A DNA stretch of 64,000 nucleotides, from contig JAXIVH010000030.1 of the NCBI GenBank assembly GCA_036785325.1, forward strand, positions 3,209,672 to 3,273,671, given 5' to 3'. The notes beneath the pieces are model-generated. The model saw only the letters and a list, made by a program, of their open reading frames with translations. It did no database searches and was not told the DNA's origin. The stretch comes from Urophycis tenuis (taxonomy: Eukaryota; Chordata; Actinopteri; Gadiformes; Phycidae). Below are positions 44,161 through 56,060 of this stretch, in pieces (positions within the stretch are counted from its first letter, which is position 1; every line of letters starts with the position of its first letter). Made by a program: the position numbers and the translations under genes.

Positions 44161-45840
44161 TGGGGAGGCCAATCTGACGCAGCCACCCCCACCACGTCCA
44201 CCACCTCTTGGGTTGGTGCCCGGTCTCAGGTGGAGCAGAGCTGGGGCTGCCTGAGCTCCATCCTACTGGAGCCCCCAGGCCTCGGTGGGGGCTGCCGGCC
44301 TGGAACCCACGCCCATGACTGGGCTGCTCTGGGCCGTTGATGGGCTGATCTAGGAAATCAGATCAGCCTTGGAGGGGGCGATGGTCAATGATGTGCTGTA
44401 CTTCCTGTTTACCCACGACTGCACGACCAGACACATCTTAAACAGAGCCCTGACATCGTGGTGTCAGGACGACAACCTCTGCTCTGCAGGCTGACTCGTC
44501 ACGTCAGTGATGCAGCCGATGAGGTGGTGTCATCAGCAAATGTAATGACGGTGTTTAAGATGTGTCTGGTCCTGCAGTCATGGGTAAACAGGAAGTACAG
44601 CATGGGGCTGAGGAAACATCCCTGGCGGACACCGGTGCTGGGTGTCAGTGTGGAGGAGGTGGCATTGCCGATCCTGACAGCCTGTGGCCTGCTCGTCAGG
44701 TCGTCCAGGATGTCCATGTGTCCATGTGTGTGTGTGATATTTCAATAATGATAATAATGATTCAACACAAATACATAGTATAGAGTTCATACAATATATA
44801 CATATACAGTATATGAATGATTTCATGTTAAATACTGTCGATAATGCATGTTTATCTAAACCAGCATTCACAATTATCAACAAAATTCACAACCTCCTGC
44901 TCAACATTGACAAGACCAAGGAGCTTATCGTGGACTATTGGAGGCTGCAGGGAGGGAGGCACGCACCCACCCACATTGGGGGGACCTCAGTGGAGAGGGT
45001 CAGCCACTTCAGATTCCTCTGGATTAATATCAGGGAGGATCTGAGCTGGTCACACTACACAGGTGTGGTCCTGAAGGCAGCGAGGCAGGGGCTCTTCCTC
45101 CGGCGACTGAGGAGGTTTGGTCTAACTTCTACAGGTGTACCATTGAGAGTATCCTGGCTGGCAGCATCATGGCCTGGTACGGCAGCTGGACCTCCCTCGA
45201 CTGCAAAGCTCTGTAGAGGGTGGTCAGAGCGGCCCAGCGCATCACCAGGACTGAGCTGCCAACCATCCAGGACCTCTACAGCCAGCGCTGCAGGAGGAAG
45301 GCCCAGCGGATCCTCTTAGACCCCAGCCATCCCAGCCACAGACTCCTCATGCTCCTTTAGTCTGGCAGACAACACAGGAGCATCTGGACCAGAACCAGCA
45401 AGTTCAGAGACAGTTTCTACCCACAAGCCATCAGTCTACTGAACTGCTGACAATAACACTTGCACACACACACCATACACACATACATGATTGGACCCCC
45501 ACCGTCACCCTCACCCCCGCCAACCCCACCCCCCAACACACACACAGCACAAGCACAGACATAAACACATGGCCCTTTACAATTACATAGCTGCTATGTC
45601 TCTGCACCTCTGCACCTTACTATGTTATGTTATTTTATGCTATGCTATGTTTGCCCGCACCTTACTATGCCATGTTTTGCACTACCTAAAATATAAAAAA
45701 TCTACCTCTGTGAGCATCTCTCTATGTACTTGCACTTATTCATTCTTTATTATTCACTTATCTACCTCACCCACTTATTATTGTATTCTACCTCTTATTT
45801 GTTTTGATTTATTTTTATTTACAGTGACATCCCTATAGGC
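44160..45840 (+). mobile_element. Rearranged non-LTR retrotransposon remnant
   Basis: The 3' part lies on the plus strand (44850-45450), with pieces such as KTKELIVDYWR, HFRFLWINI, then SILAGSIMAWYGSW, LPTIQDLYSQRC and FYPQAISLLN in shifting frames, followed by a CA-rich and GCACCTTACTATG-type tail. An upstream block at 44499-44717 with GVRQGC and FADDTTSSA lies on the minus strand, so the 5' piece is inverted. Several frameshifts and stops; not functional. Clade (CR1/Rex-like) uncertain. Confidence 0.7.
44499..44717 (-). pseudogene. Reverse transcriptase fragment, inverted
   Basis: Contains GVRQGCFLSPMLYFLFTHD (motif B) and ITFADDTTSSA (catalytic FADD), then breaks. The plus-strand flank at 44390-44450 repeats LYFLFTHDC and RHILNRAL, so this stretch is present in both orientations. 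Confidence 0.75.
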
Positions 45841-48800
45841 CTATTTAAACAAGTGTAGGGATATCACTGTAAATACATATGCCTTGTTATTATTATAATT
45901 AATATTTGTATTAATATTGTTTTTATGATGATGATAGTGATGAGTATTATTATATTATTATTATTATATCATCAACATCATCATCATCATCACCATCATC
46001 ATCATCATCGCTATTACTAATAATATTGTTGTGTCTGTCTAGAAACTTGTCTTAAACTGGATTATATAATTACGTACATTATAAAAAAACAAAGACTACT
46101 GTCAGTAGTCTTTGGTTTGCTCAGACAAGCGGATAATAAAGCATGGTAGGCCTATCCTTTGTCAAAGTCTATCCACCTAAATCATAAAAAAGTGAAGAAA
46201 CGGTTTCAATAACTTTTGGAAAGGTTCTTGATACGAATCATTTATTGCGAGATGATTCCGTGTTCTGACCCTAGGGGCAGCTCAACAAGTTATATAGGCA
46301 GTGGGCCGAGTCCCTCTATCTCGCTTAGTTTTTGAGTTTAGATATTCCCCCAAGGTGTGTAGCTCATATTTTAAAATCGACTGTTTAAATAATTCATGAA
46401 CACTTTACTGATTGTTTCCACCGTGAATTGTTGCACATTTACATGTAATTTAGAGATAATTTCGAGAGACGATCACAAAATTGTGGTGGGTTGAGCTTTG
46501 GTTGAGCTCCAATCACAGCTTGTGTTGTGACGTTGTTGAATTGAGTTAACCAATCACGTTATTCGTTTAACCGGCGTCACTCCAAAGCCAGGAAGTAAAC
46601 ATCCAGTTGGAGGAAGGGAGAAACGAGTGCGTGTATCTCCGTTAGACCAGGTAAGATTTGTTTTACATTGACACTTCGACATGTGAATATTGCTTGTTAT
46701 GTTTGTAGCATATAAAGACAGCAAGTCATATACTTTTCCATGAAAATACTGTATTTTGTTTGTGAGAACAATAGCCATGGCGAACTATAGCCATAAGCTT
46801 CTTAACAACACACTGTTTTGGTTTAAAAGAATCCATGTAATGTCTTGCTATTGAATATTAAAAAATGTATTCAGTCTGTAAATCCAAATGAACAAGATAT
46901 CCAAAATCAGTAAGAATGTTCTGTTACAACAAGAGATATGTTGTCTTTACACTAGGATTTGGTGTGTATTATTTGATCAACAACTAGCTAGTATTTATTT
47001 TACTATAATCTTATGTTGAATCTGTGTATCTTTCCCCTGTTAAATTCCAAACTTCTCTGTCCAAATGTGTGAACAGTGGCAAGCACTTCTCTGTTCAAAT
47101 GTGAAGATGCAAAAGTGTACTCTAATGTGATGTTCTCACAGGCATAATTCTGTGTAATGTCTGTCTGGCAACCTGGTCATTATCTAACTTCAGTCTTTAT
47201 CTTACTTCAACCTTATCTGTATCTAGACAACACACACAGTACATGGGAAGGACATCAAGACCCAAGAAGTGATGGTGACTTCAGGCTCACTTCCCCAACA
47301 CCCACCCTCTCAGCCTTCACCATTGAGATCCCCTTGACCACATGCTGACTGTAGAGAGGGAACTGTCAACGAAGAGCATCTCTGCTGCTTGCACTACTCA
47401 GGCCATTTGCAATGCCATCAGTATTGTGCAGGACCCCTCCCATGGCCTCTTCTGCCCCCTTGCATCAGTGAAAGAGCTTCACAGCCTCAGTTGCAGAACA
47501 TTTCAGACTGAATAACTGAATCTAGCTGCCTCATGAATACCTTGCCTCTCCCATTCTCCCTGAACTCCATTTTCCTTCCCCGTCTGAACCCACCTGTTAC
47601 TGCAGCACCTCACACCCAGATAACCTAAGGGCAGCTGATTATGTCACACAGATTCACTAGCACTTTACACTTTCATGCTGGTACACTCTGTTTCTATTCC
47701 TGAATCTGCTATGAACTAATCCTACAAATTGCACTGCTTTTTGTGTGCCTTCCCTGTGTTGTCCACTGTATATTCATAATATGGCTTGTAACATTGCACC
47801 CTTGTATCAATATACAGTACATGCTGTCTGCAATGTGAATGCATACTCCCCACTACTTGTGGTACATATTGCATGTTATTGTGGTAAAAAATGAAAATCC
47901 CTCTCAGCAGTAGTATGCCGTTACGTGTGTTGCTGATGTGACAGGGAAGTGCTGCTTGAAATTATGAATCAGATGCATAACGCACCAATACACACTTGAA
48001 CAGTGGTGGTGTAGAAGCATGTGGTTTCTCTCTCTTTTAAGAACTTTGCTATGTACTCTATGTACATAGTGTGTACTGTGCAAGTGAGAGTTTCATCTCT
48101 TTCTCAGTTATCACCAAAGATTCTAGAGCGCTCCGCTCTGCTCCACTCACATACTGTATACCTTACCCTTTTGGGGAGTACTCTATTTCATACTATGTCT
48201 CTCAATAAAGGTGAAAACAGAGGGTAGATGCTGTTTATCTTGCTTTAGTCCAGGAAACACATTGGGACACTTATAACAAAAAACCTACAATATTTTACAC
48301 ATATGCTACACTCTCGCCAGGGTGCTGACCACAGGGGTATACATACATTTCATGACTGGCAGTTCATCATTGATTTCTAGTTCTACTTGTAGAAACCAGA
48401 TCCTCATAGAGAATTAGAATATATTAATACAAACCTTCACTATCTTGAGCTGCCTTTTCTCTCCTCTTGAGTGCTCTTGCAATATGCTCTTTGTTGGTGA
48501 AGAGCATGTAGCACTCTCGGTGGTATGCAACATTAGCTGGCACATCTTGGATGTTATCCAAATTCAGCTTATATGCCCACTATGGCATTTTCAGCAATTA
48601 TACTCTGCATGGTTTGCAGGTTCACCCATGAATGTGCACATTGTACAAATTTTGCCCAACTTGTCTGGGAAAAAAGAGTTACAGGGCTATTTGCAGTTGG
48701 AGCTACATGCATGCAGCACTTCATTTTCAGTAGTATACTAGCATACACACGTGTCTGTAGATAGTGTCATCTGTGTAGACAAAATTAGACAAAATGCTAC

Positions 48801-49600
48801 CAACATCTTTCTATCGATACCTCTGAAGTTGGAAGTCCATAATCTGCAGCAGAAAGGTGTTCCACATCAGCAAGACTACAGTCCGTTATCCTATGGTAGC
48901 GCTGTTGCAAATTGGTATACACAAAAGTATTACAAACAGTCAATTTTAGAAGTTTATGGCAAAAATGCATTCATTCATTCATTCAAGAGAGCGGCACACA
49001 AGCGTCACCCCTCGTTGTTTACTTCCTGTTGTCAAGGGAACGCAGCGGATTTCTGTAGCAGTCTTGTGAATTTGCCAGTTTAAAAATGTGACCACTTTGA
49101 ATGGTTTTTACGTCTAATGTGCGCGAAACAAAGTTGGAAACAATGTCTGTAGTGCTTAGGTGATTTTTTTAAATGTCATCAGTAAAAAAAATCGTACACA
49201 CCCGATGGGAATTTACGAAATTCACAATATCGAAGCTCGGCCCACCGACTAATAAGACAATAATGGTCCATTTCAATGCCATCTCACCTACATTCTGCTT
49301 GCTTAGAGGCTTATTTCCACCATATAATCTAATAATATATAATAATATAATAATCCCAATCAGTGATAATCTCACATGATTGAAAAATTACACACACATC
49401 CTACAGTAACTGTAAAAGGAATAACGTTTCCTTAACAATATCCAAGTTATTACAGTGTATGTTAAAACAAACAAACGTATGCTACTTTTCATCTCTCACT
49501 AGGGGACATAATTTCGATTTTGCATTACATTAAATACATATTGAGTATACATCTACATTATAGAGTCACACAATAAACCGCACTGATGGTGTCAGTGGTC
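45840..49600. other. Intergenic, repeat remnants
   Basis: TATTAT and CATCAT triplet runs at 45905-46010. A short stretch at 47400-47514 reads AICNAISIVQDPSHGLFCPL and resembles the C-terminal region of LINE ORF2 proteins (low confidence). At 46600-46655 a G+C-richer block ends CCGTTAGACCAG before GTAAGATT and could be an untranslated first exon; no partner exon was identified. Confidence 0.4.
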
Positions 49601-49714
49601 ATCCGTGATATCTACTAGACGACAAGGCTCTGATTGGTCGAAGCAGCCGAGCACCAGCTCCCTTGTGCTGAGACAAACCGGGACGCACCGAACAGTGTGG
49701 ATAATTGGGGTAAA
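49600..49714 (+). promoter_or_regulatory. hdac1: hdac1 5' UTR / proximal promoter
   Basis: Sequence directly upstream of the hdac1 start with G+C and CpG content above that of the flanks (CTGATTGGTCGAAGCAGCC includes an inverted CCAAT, ATTGG). The transcription start cannot be fixed. Confidence 0.5.
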
Positions 49715-52700
49715 ATGGCGCTGTCTCAAGGAACAAAGAAGAAAGTTTGCTATTATTATGACGGTAAATATAAGAGATGTGCACTCTTGCTTTGCACATG
49801 TTTAGGGTAGCCCGAACCCTGTGGGTAGATTAATTGTTAATTGCATGTAATTCTTTTTGAAAGTGGTATCAAACGACTAGCTAACAAGAGTAGCCAGCGT
49901 GCTAGCTTGAGCGTTAGCTAACTAGCCTGTGTTGCTTGCTAACGTTAGCTTGGTGTGAGGCTACTGCACGCAATGAAGCTATATATATAAATATATATAT
50001 TGTTTCACATATTTAAAATGCACACGTCATTTATTTAATTAAACCTGAGCATTTTGGGACTTTGGATGTAGCTCTCTAGGTTATGAACCCTCTTTAGTCA
50101 AGCGACCCGCCGCTAAGATGGTTAATTACGTCCATGATGTCCACTTCCTATATCTTTCAATCAATCGGTTGAATCAGCGTATCTGCAAATCGTAATTTTT
50201 CATCGTTTGCCATACAAGTTGAGCCGACTATGTTCATAGGGGACCATAAACCGCCAGGTTCAGTAGCGTAGTACCCCCCCCCCCCTCCCGTTAGAAAACT
50301 TGGTACATATGAGGACCACCGCTGATTGTGTAGTTTATCCAACAACTACGTTTAAGTGGATATTTTACAATGGGGGCGAGCGACAGCATCAATTGTTTTC
50401 CGCCACAGTGTAGTATTAGTATGTGTTCCTCGATCATTTGTAACCCTTGAACTGAAATCCAACCGATTTATTAACGTTGAATGAAAACCTAACACTCGTT
50501 TCAGGCAATTGCTTTCCATGAAACACTTTGGTGTACAGTCGATGTGAACGTTTCCCCCCCCACACTTCAGGGGACGTGGGGAACTACTACTATGGCCAGG
50601 GGCATCCGATGAAGCCCCACAGGATCCGTATGACCCACAACCTCCTCCTCAATTATGGGCTGTACAGGAAAATGGAGATCTATGTAAGTTGTATGGACGC
50701 ACTTCCTCGAGTTCCTTTCGGTTTGCAAATGGATGCAATCGATGTTGAGGAATGTGTTTTTATTTTTTCATGTGTATATTTACATTTTTCATATTTGAGA
50801 AGAATTTCAGTGCAATGCTGTGCAATCACAATGGTTATACACCCTGGTAATAAACACTGTACTTGACTGATGGTACATGTGGGGAACAGAGACAATATGT
50901 TGACTGGAATGCAACATCTGAGCAATCTGTCTCTGATACTCTGGCCACAAGGTACCGAGCCTGAACCTCAATCACATTGTGTAATGTACAGACGTCAGAA
51001 ATCTAAAATAATGTGATTGAACAGGTTTTTTTTTTTTTTCCGATCATTGGTTGCTGCTGTGCAATGCTGTGCCACTGCAACGTTAGGAAAGCATCACCTG
51101 GTGTTCTTGTGTTCCCATTCCAGAGACCACACAAAGCCAACGGGGAGGAGATGACAAAGTACCACAGCGATGACTACATCAAGTTCCTCAGGTCCATCCG
51201 ACCGGACAACATGTCCGAGTACAGCAAACAGATGCAGAGATGTGAGTCGTTCTCGTGGCCTTTCTTCATCAAAATGCAACCTGTATCGTCGCGGCTAATG
51301 TCTTGAATGACATATATTAGCATATGTGATATACAGTACATTCGCTATGTGTTTTATGTCCTAACTTTGTTTTTGTTTTCCTTTCACCAGTCAACGTAGG
51401 GGAGGACTGTCCTGTGTTTGACGGGCTCTTTGAGTTCTGCCAGCTCTCCACCGGTGGCTCTGTTGGTATGTCAACCCCAGCCCAACATGCTGGGGACCAT
51501 CCTTCTTCAGTCTGTAACCCTGCTGTAGTCACATGCCTCGTTTTAACATCTGCAGAAAAACGGAGGGCTGTACCGTTGGCAATGAATAATGTGCTTCACG
51601 CTACACTGAGGCAATGTCACTGTGCCATGATATTGTTTGCAGCATGCACCGGTAGTGGGGATTGTAATGTGTGTTTACTCAGGGTTTGTCTCTCTGTCAC
51701 CCAGTGTTTTGGTCGTGTAGGGACAATGTCGAGTTGTGAGTTGTACTTTCTAAAGGGTTAAGAGGGCGTCATGTGTGAGTCTGGTCCAGGTGTCCCCCTC
51801 TGATCCGTATCTGTAACCTCCCCCCCCCGTTGTGCAGCCGGGGCAGTGAAGCTGAACAAGCAGCAGACAGACATCGCCATCAACTGGGCCGGTGGGCTCC
51901 ACCACGCCAAGAAGTCGGAGGCGTCGGGTTTCTGCTACGTCAACGACATCGTGTTGGCGATTTTGGAGCTGCTCAAGTAAGTGGCGGGCACGCGGTAGCC
52001 TCACGATGCTGCAGTGGGATGCTGTACGCACGTCAGGGGTTTACTGATCACGTTGCATGCTGACTTTCTGCGCTCTTTCCTCCTTGTTTGTGTTTCATAC
52101 AAAACTCTAGTGTGTATGTGTGTGTAAGTGGCGTCACATGGTTATTCTAGACATTTCCTGCATTTTCTGCATTAAAACTGAACCTTGTTTGCAGATATGT
52201 CTCACTTGGCAATGTTGTTTAATTGCCAAGTGAGTGCCATCCCCAAAAAAGGCATGCATATATCCATAGACCCAGCGCCTGTTAACCTGGTGGTGTCCCT
52301 GCAGGTACCACCAGAGGGTGTTGTACATCGACATAGACATCCACCACGGGGATGGCGTGGAGGAGGCCTTCTACACCACGGACCGGGTCATGACCGTCTC
52401 CTTCCACAAGTACGGGGAGTACTTCCCCGGCACGGGGGACCTGAGGGTACGTCTACCGTGTGTCTGTGGGCCGGCGAGTAATCCGGCGTCATGCGTTGAC
52501 CTTGCGTTTTGCTGCGTGTGGATGTGTGTGTGGGTGTGTAACCCGTACAATGCAGAGATGCACACCGTTGTAATTGGCAATTAATCGACAACGTATGCTC
52601 ACAGGACATCGGAGCCGGAAAGGGCAAGTACTATGCTGTCAACTACCCCCTGAGGGACGGCATCGACGACGAGTCCTACGAAGCCATCTTCAAACCCGTA

Positions 52701-54830
52701 AGTCCACTTGAGTTTCACAGGCGCAAACCGCACACTGCAAGTCTCAAGTGGGTGCTTCTCAAATTCGGCGCCAGGTGATCTTTCTCGATCATTGTGTGTG
52801 AGTGTGTGTGGACACGGAGCGTGTTGTCTCTCTGGGTCTGCCTTGTGCTCAACCCGTGCGTTGTGCGGCATTGTAGATCATGGCTAAAGTGATGGAGATG
52901 TACCAGCCCAGTGCCGTGGTGCTCCAGTGTGGCGCCGACTCCCTCTCGGGCGACCGGCTGGGCTGCTTCAACCTCACCATCAAGGGTACGTGTGGTCCAG
53001 ACCCGTGTTGACGAGGGGACGCATTTGGCGACGTGTCATCCCAGATCCAATACCTTTTTGGGTACGTTTTTTAATTCAGTGTCGAACCAAACGGTGTGTC
53101 CGTGCGTCCTCTGCAGGGCACGCCAAGTGCGTGGAGTACATGAAGAGCTTCAACCTGCCGCTGCTGATGCTGGGCGGCGGCGGCTACACCATCCGCAACG
53201 TGGCGCGCTGCTGGACCTACGAGACGGCGGTGGCGCTGGACTGCTCCATCCCCAACGAGCTGCCGTACAACGACTACTTTGAGTACTTCGGGCCCGACTT
53301 CAAGCTGCACATCAGCCCGTCCAACATGACCAACCAGAACACCAACGAGTACCTGGAGAAGATCAAGCAGCGGCTGTTTGAGAACCTGCGCATGCTGCCG
53401 CACGCGCCCGGCGTGCAGATGCAGGCCATCCCCGAGGACGCCCCGCACCCCGACAGCGCCGACGAGGACGAAGAGGACCCCGACAAGCGCGTGTCCAGTA
53501 AGTCGCTGGGCCCGGCGTGCCCTCGCTGGGGGGGGGGCAAGGTCCTCTTTACCGCGACTCAAGTCGTTTCATGTCTCGATGTGCATCACGGTTACAGTCA
53601 CTCTGGGAGTTGACGAAATGAGCAGACGGTAGTACGAATTTTGAAGCGATGGTCGCTATGCAATAAGCTTAAGAACCATCTGTTGCGCGGCCAAAGCAGT
53701 TCTCGAGACCTTTTTTGACAATGAAAGTATGTGCCGCTCGTAAGAGTGGCTACAGATTTTTAGGTAACATAATTAGTCTAGTTTCTTTCTCTCCCTGACC
53801 CCTCTGTTCTAACAAGATCTTGAGAGATTTTAATGGCCAAAGTCCCGCCTAACAATCATACTTCATCGGCTCCATTCATTTCCACACATGGTCCATGTTT
53901 TTACACGGATCGCGTGTGTAAAGAAGAGGAGCCGTGCGTCGTTATGTGTTCACGCCATGTTCAACATCATGCAACCATTGTGTGCGGGTTTGCAGTCCGT
54001 GCCCACGACAAGAGGATAGCGTGCGAAGAGGAGTTCTCCGACTCTGAGGACGAAGCTGAGGGCCAGGGCGGCGGCCGCAGGAACGCCGCCAACCACAAGA
54101 AGGCCAAGCGTGTGAAGAAGGAGGAAGAGAAGGAGGGCGAGGAGAAGAAAGGTGAGGCGCCGCCAAGCAGCAGCCGTAACTGTTTGTTTGTGTAGCATCT
54201 GAAGGCCTGTAGATGGTTTGTGGTGGTTGGATGCAAAATGGACTGGTCACTGGTAAAATTAGGATTTTCTTCTCATAATACAGAGTGAATAACATTTATT
54301 TTTTGTTCAGTTATGGTCTCGGTGGCTAGTTGTCTTTAGTGTTTATTTTGAGAGGTCCCATTTGATTATTTGTCGATATTAATGAGTTTTGGCTATGGAC
54401 TACAGCAAGGCAGCCACTCAATTCCCACCTTTTCATTTGCCAACTATTGATAGTTTCCGCAGCAGGTTGCTAAAAATCAGCAGCACCAATAATGTGAAAT
54501 CTAAGGCTTCATAACAGCTGTATGTGTGTATACACCAATGGCAGATGTCATGGACGCTGCGTCCGTTATCTCTTATGCACTCACATACACACTCTTTCCC
54601 TGATGTTCGGCGTTCGTTTCAGCACAGACAAATGACCCTTCTTTCCACCTTTTGATTAGCGGAAGTAAAAGAAGAGGAAAAGGAAGAGGAGAAGATGGAC
54701 ACCTCTGGGTAAGTGATGACACCACACCATTCACCTGGTCAGCGTGGACCGATCGGTCTACATAGACATAACACAGGCAGTGAACCCAATGTTTTTTTTC
54801 AGACCAAAAGAAGAAGTGAAGACCACTTGA
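49715..54830 (+). CDS. hdac1: Histone deacetylase 1
   Basis: Zinc-dependent class I lysine deacetylase; catalytic subunit of nuclear Sin3, NuRD and CoREST corepressor complexes. Twelve coding exons: 49715-49763, 50571-50683, 51124-51241, 51391-51465, 51838-51976, 52305-52446, 52605-52697, 52877-52985, 53117-53497, 53996-54151, 54660-54708, 54803-54830. They sum to 1452 nt, 483 residues, close to the vertebrate length of about 480. Start [16 protein letters not shown]. Catalytic residues fall at the usual positions: H140/H141 (GLHHAKK), zinc ligands D176, H178 (DIDIHHGDG) and D264 (CGADS), and Y303 (GGGGYTIRN). The C-terminal tail is acidic and lysine-rich ([10 protein letters not shown], then [12 protein letters not shown]), as expected for HDAC1. 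No lesions. HDAC2 is less likely given the tail and the eif3i/txlna neighbours. Confidence 0.97.
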
Positions 54831-54869
54831 ATTGTCACCTGGTCAAAGTGAGATGATATGCCTGGACAA

Positions 54870-54895
54870 CCCCCCCCCCCCCCCCCCCCCCCCCC
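54870..54895 (+). repeat. Poly(C) tract in hdac1 3' UTR
   Basis: 26 consecutive C, 40 bases after the stop codon. On the mRNA it could bind poly(C)-binding proteins; a sequencing or assembly length error is also possible. Confidence 0.9.
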
Positions 54896-55677
54896 TCTCC
54901 CAAACACTGAATTCTATCCTATCTTACTGCAATGTTGAAAACAAAGGACTTATTTTCTAATCCACTTTTAGCATCTGTGCCTACTGAAAAGCCTGGCTCA
55001 AGTCACTTTTTTAACCTTCATGGGACTTCCAGATGAGTGTGCATCCAGGACAGCAGCACCAAAGTGTTGCCATTCAAACATGAGCCAATTTGAACCTGTG
55101 AACAGCTCTTTGAATGGGTCCAATGCTACAGATATTACCACAGTCCGCCCGGTGCTGAACAAAGGAGCAATCTAGTGTTGCCGTTTGCTTCTGATTTTAA
55201 GCCATGTCAGCTTTCTGACGAGGTAAACCCCATTGTTCATACGACACATTTTAAACTGTGCCCAAACACATTGGAATGTAGTTCTGGTGTCTGGTTATGA
55301 TTTCAATATTCTCCACACCCTAAAGTTTTAAACAATCTGTTTCTAGTACCCTTTGGGACCTTTTTTAAAATCAGTAAATTGCATGTTTTGAATAGGCTCA
55401 CTTTTTTGCAGGTTTCCTTTTTTAGCAACCCAAGACTTCTCATAATTCCTGTCCAGTAACTTATTTTTAGTATCATGCATACAATTCCTTAAGCCGTCGT
55501 CCTATTGCTATTGGTCATTGCCCTTTTGTTCTTATTTGTATGTTGTGTATGAATGGGTTTGTACCTCTCTGAGGACGGTGTTGAGAAGTGAGTGACTAGT
55601 TTTAGATATTATGCTGTTGTGGAGTGTTTGTTCCTTGCGAAATGTGCATCACCCTTAACTGACTTTGTAATAAGAAA

Positions 55678-55683
55678 AATAAA
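55678..55683 (+). terminator. hdac1: hdac1 poly(A) signal
   Basis: AATAAA in AAGAAAAATAAAAAAAACTG, about 850 bp after the stop. Confidence 0.75.
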
Positions 55684-55757
55684 AAAAACTGCTTTCAAAT
55701 CGTCTCCTTGTTGGTTCTACAAAGTGCACAAAGAACACGTGGTGTTTGTAATCAGAT

Positions 55758-55763
55758 TTTAAT
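55758..55763 (-). terminator. eif3i: eif3i poly(A) signal (ATTAAA variant)
   Basis: ATTAAA on the minus strand about 300 bp after the eif3i stop; less than 100 bp from the hdac1 signal. Confidence 0.5.
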
Positions 55764-56060
55764 GCAGGAGTCAAGTTAGATGCCACAGGTCCAGTCACAA
55801 CCTCTGCAAATTTCAACAATACAAAAAACTCTAGGGGTGAATATACACGTTAGTCGTATTACAAACAATTTGTATTTTCGGTCACAGGTGCACATCATGA
55901 GTCAAATGACAATACATGACGTCACCCCAGACCAAGTGGATGAGTTGCTGGAACCTGTTGAATGTTCATATTTAAGCCAAGTGGACCACGGGGCCTGGGA
56001 CTGACTGCAGCAGGTGAACCTGGTTGGTTTGGAAAAGCCGTTGCCGGGCTGGGAGCGCGT

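Larger units (their letters stand above)
54831..55700 (+). other. hdac1: hdac1 3' UTR
   Basis: About 850 bp after the stop with no other gene. Contains a run of 26 C at 54870-54895. Confidence 0.75.

Noticed and set aside
53071..53562. Long minus-strand frame over hdac1 exon 9
   Set aside because: Shadow of the GC-rich coding exon; no family features.
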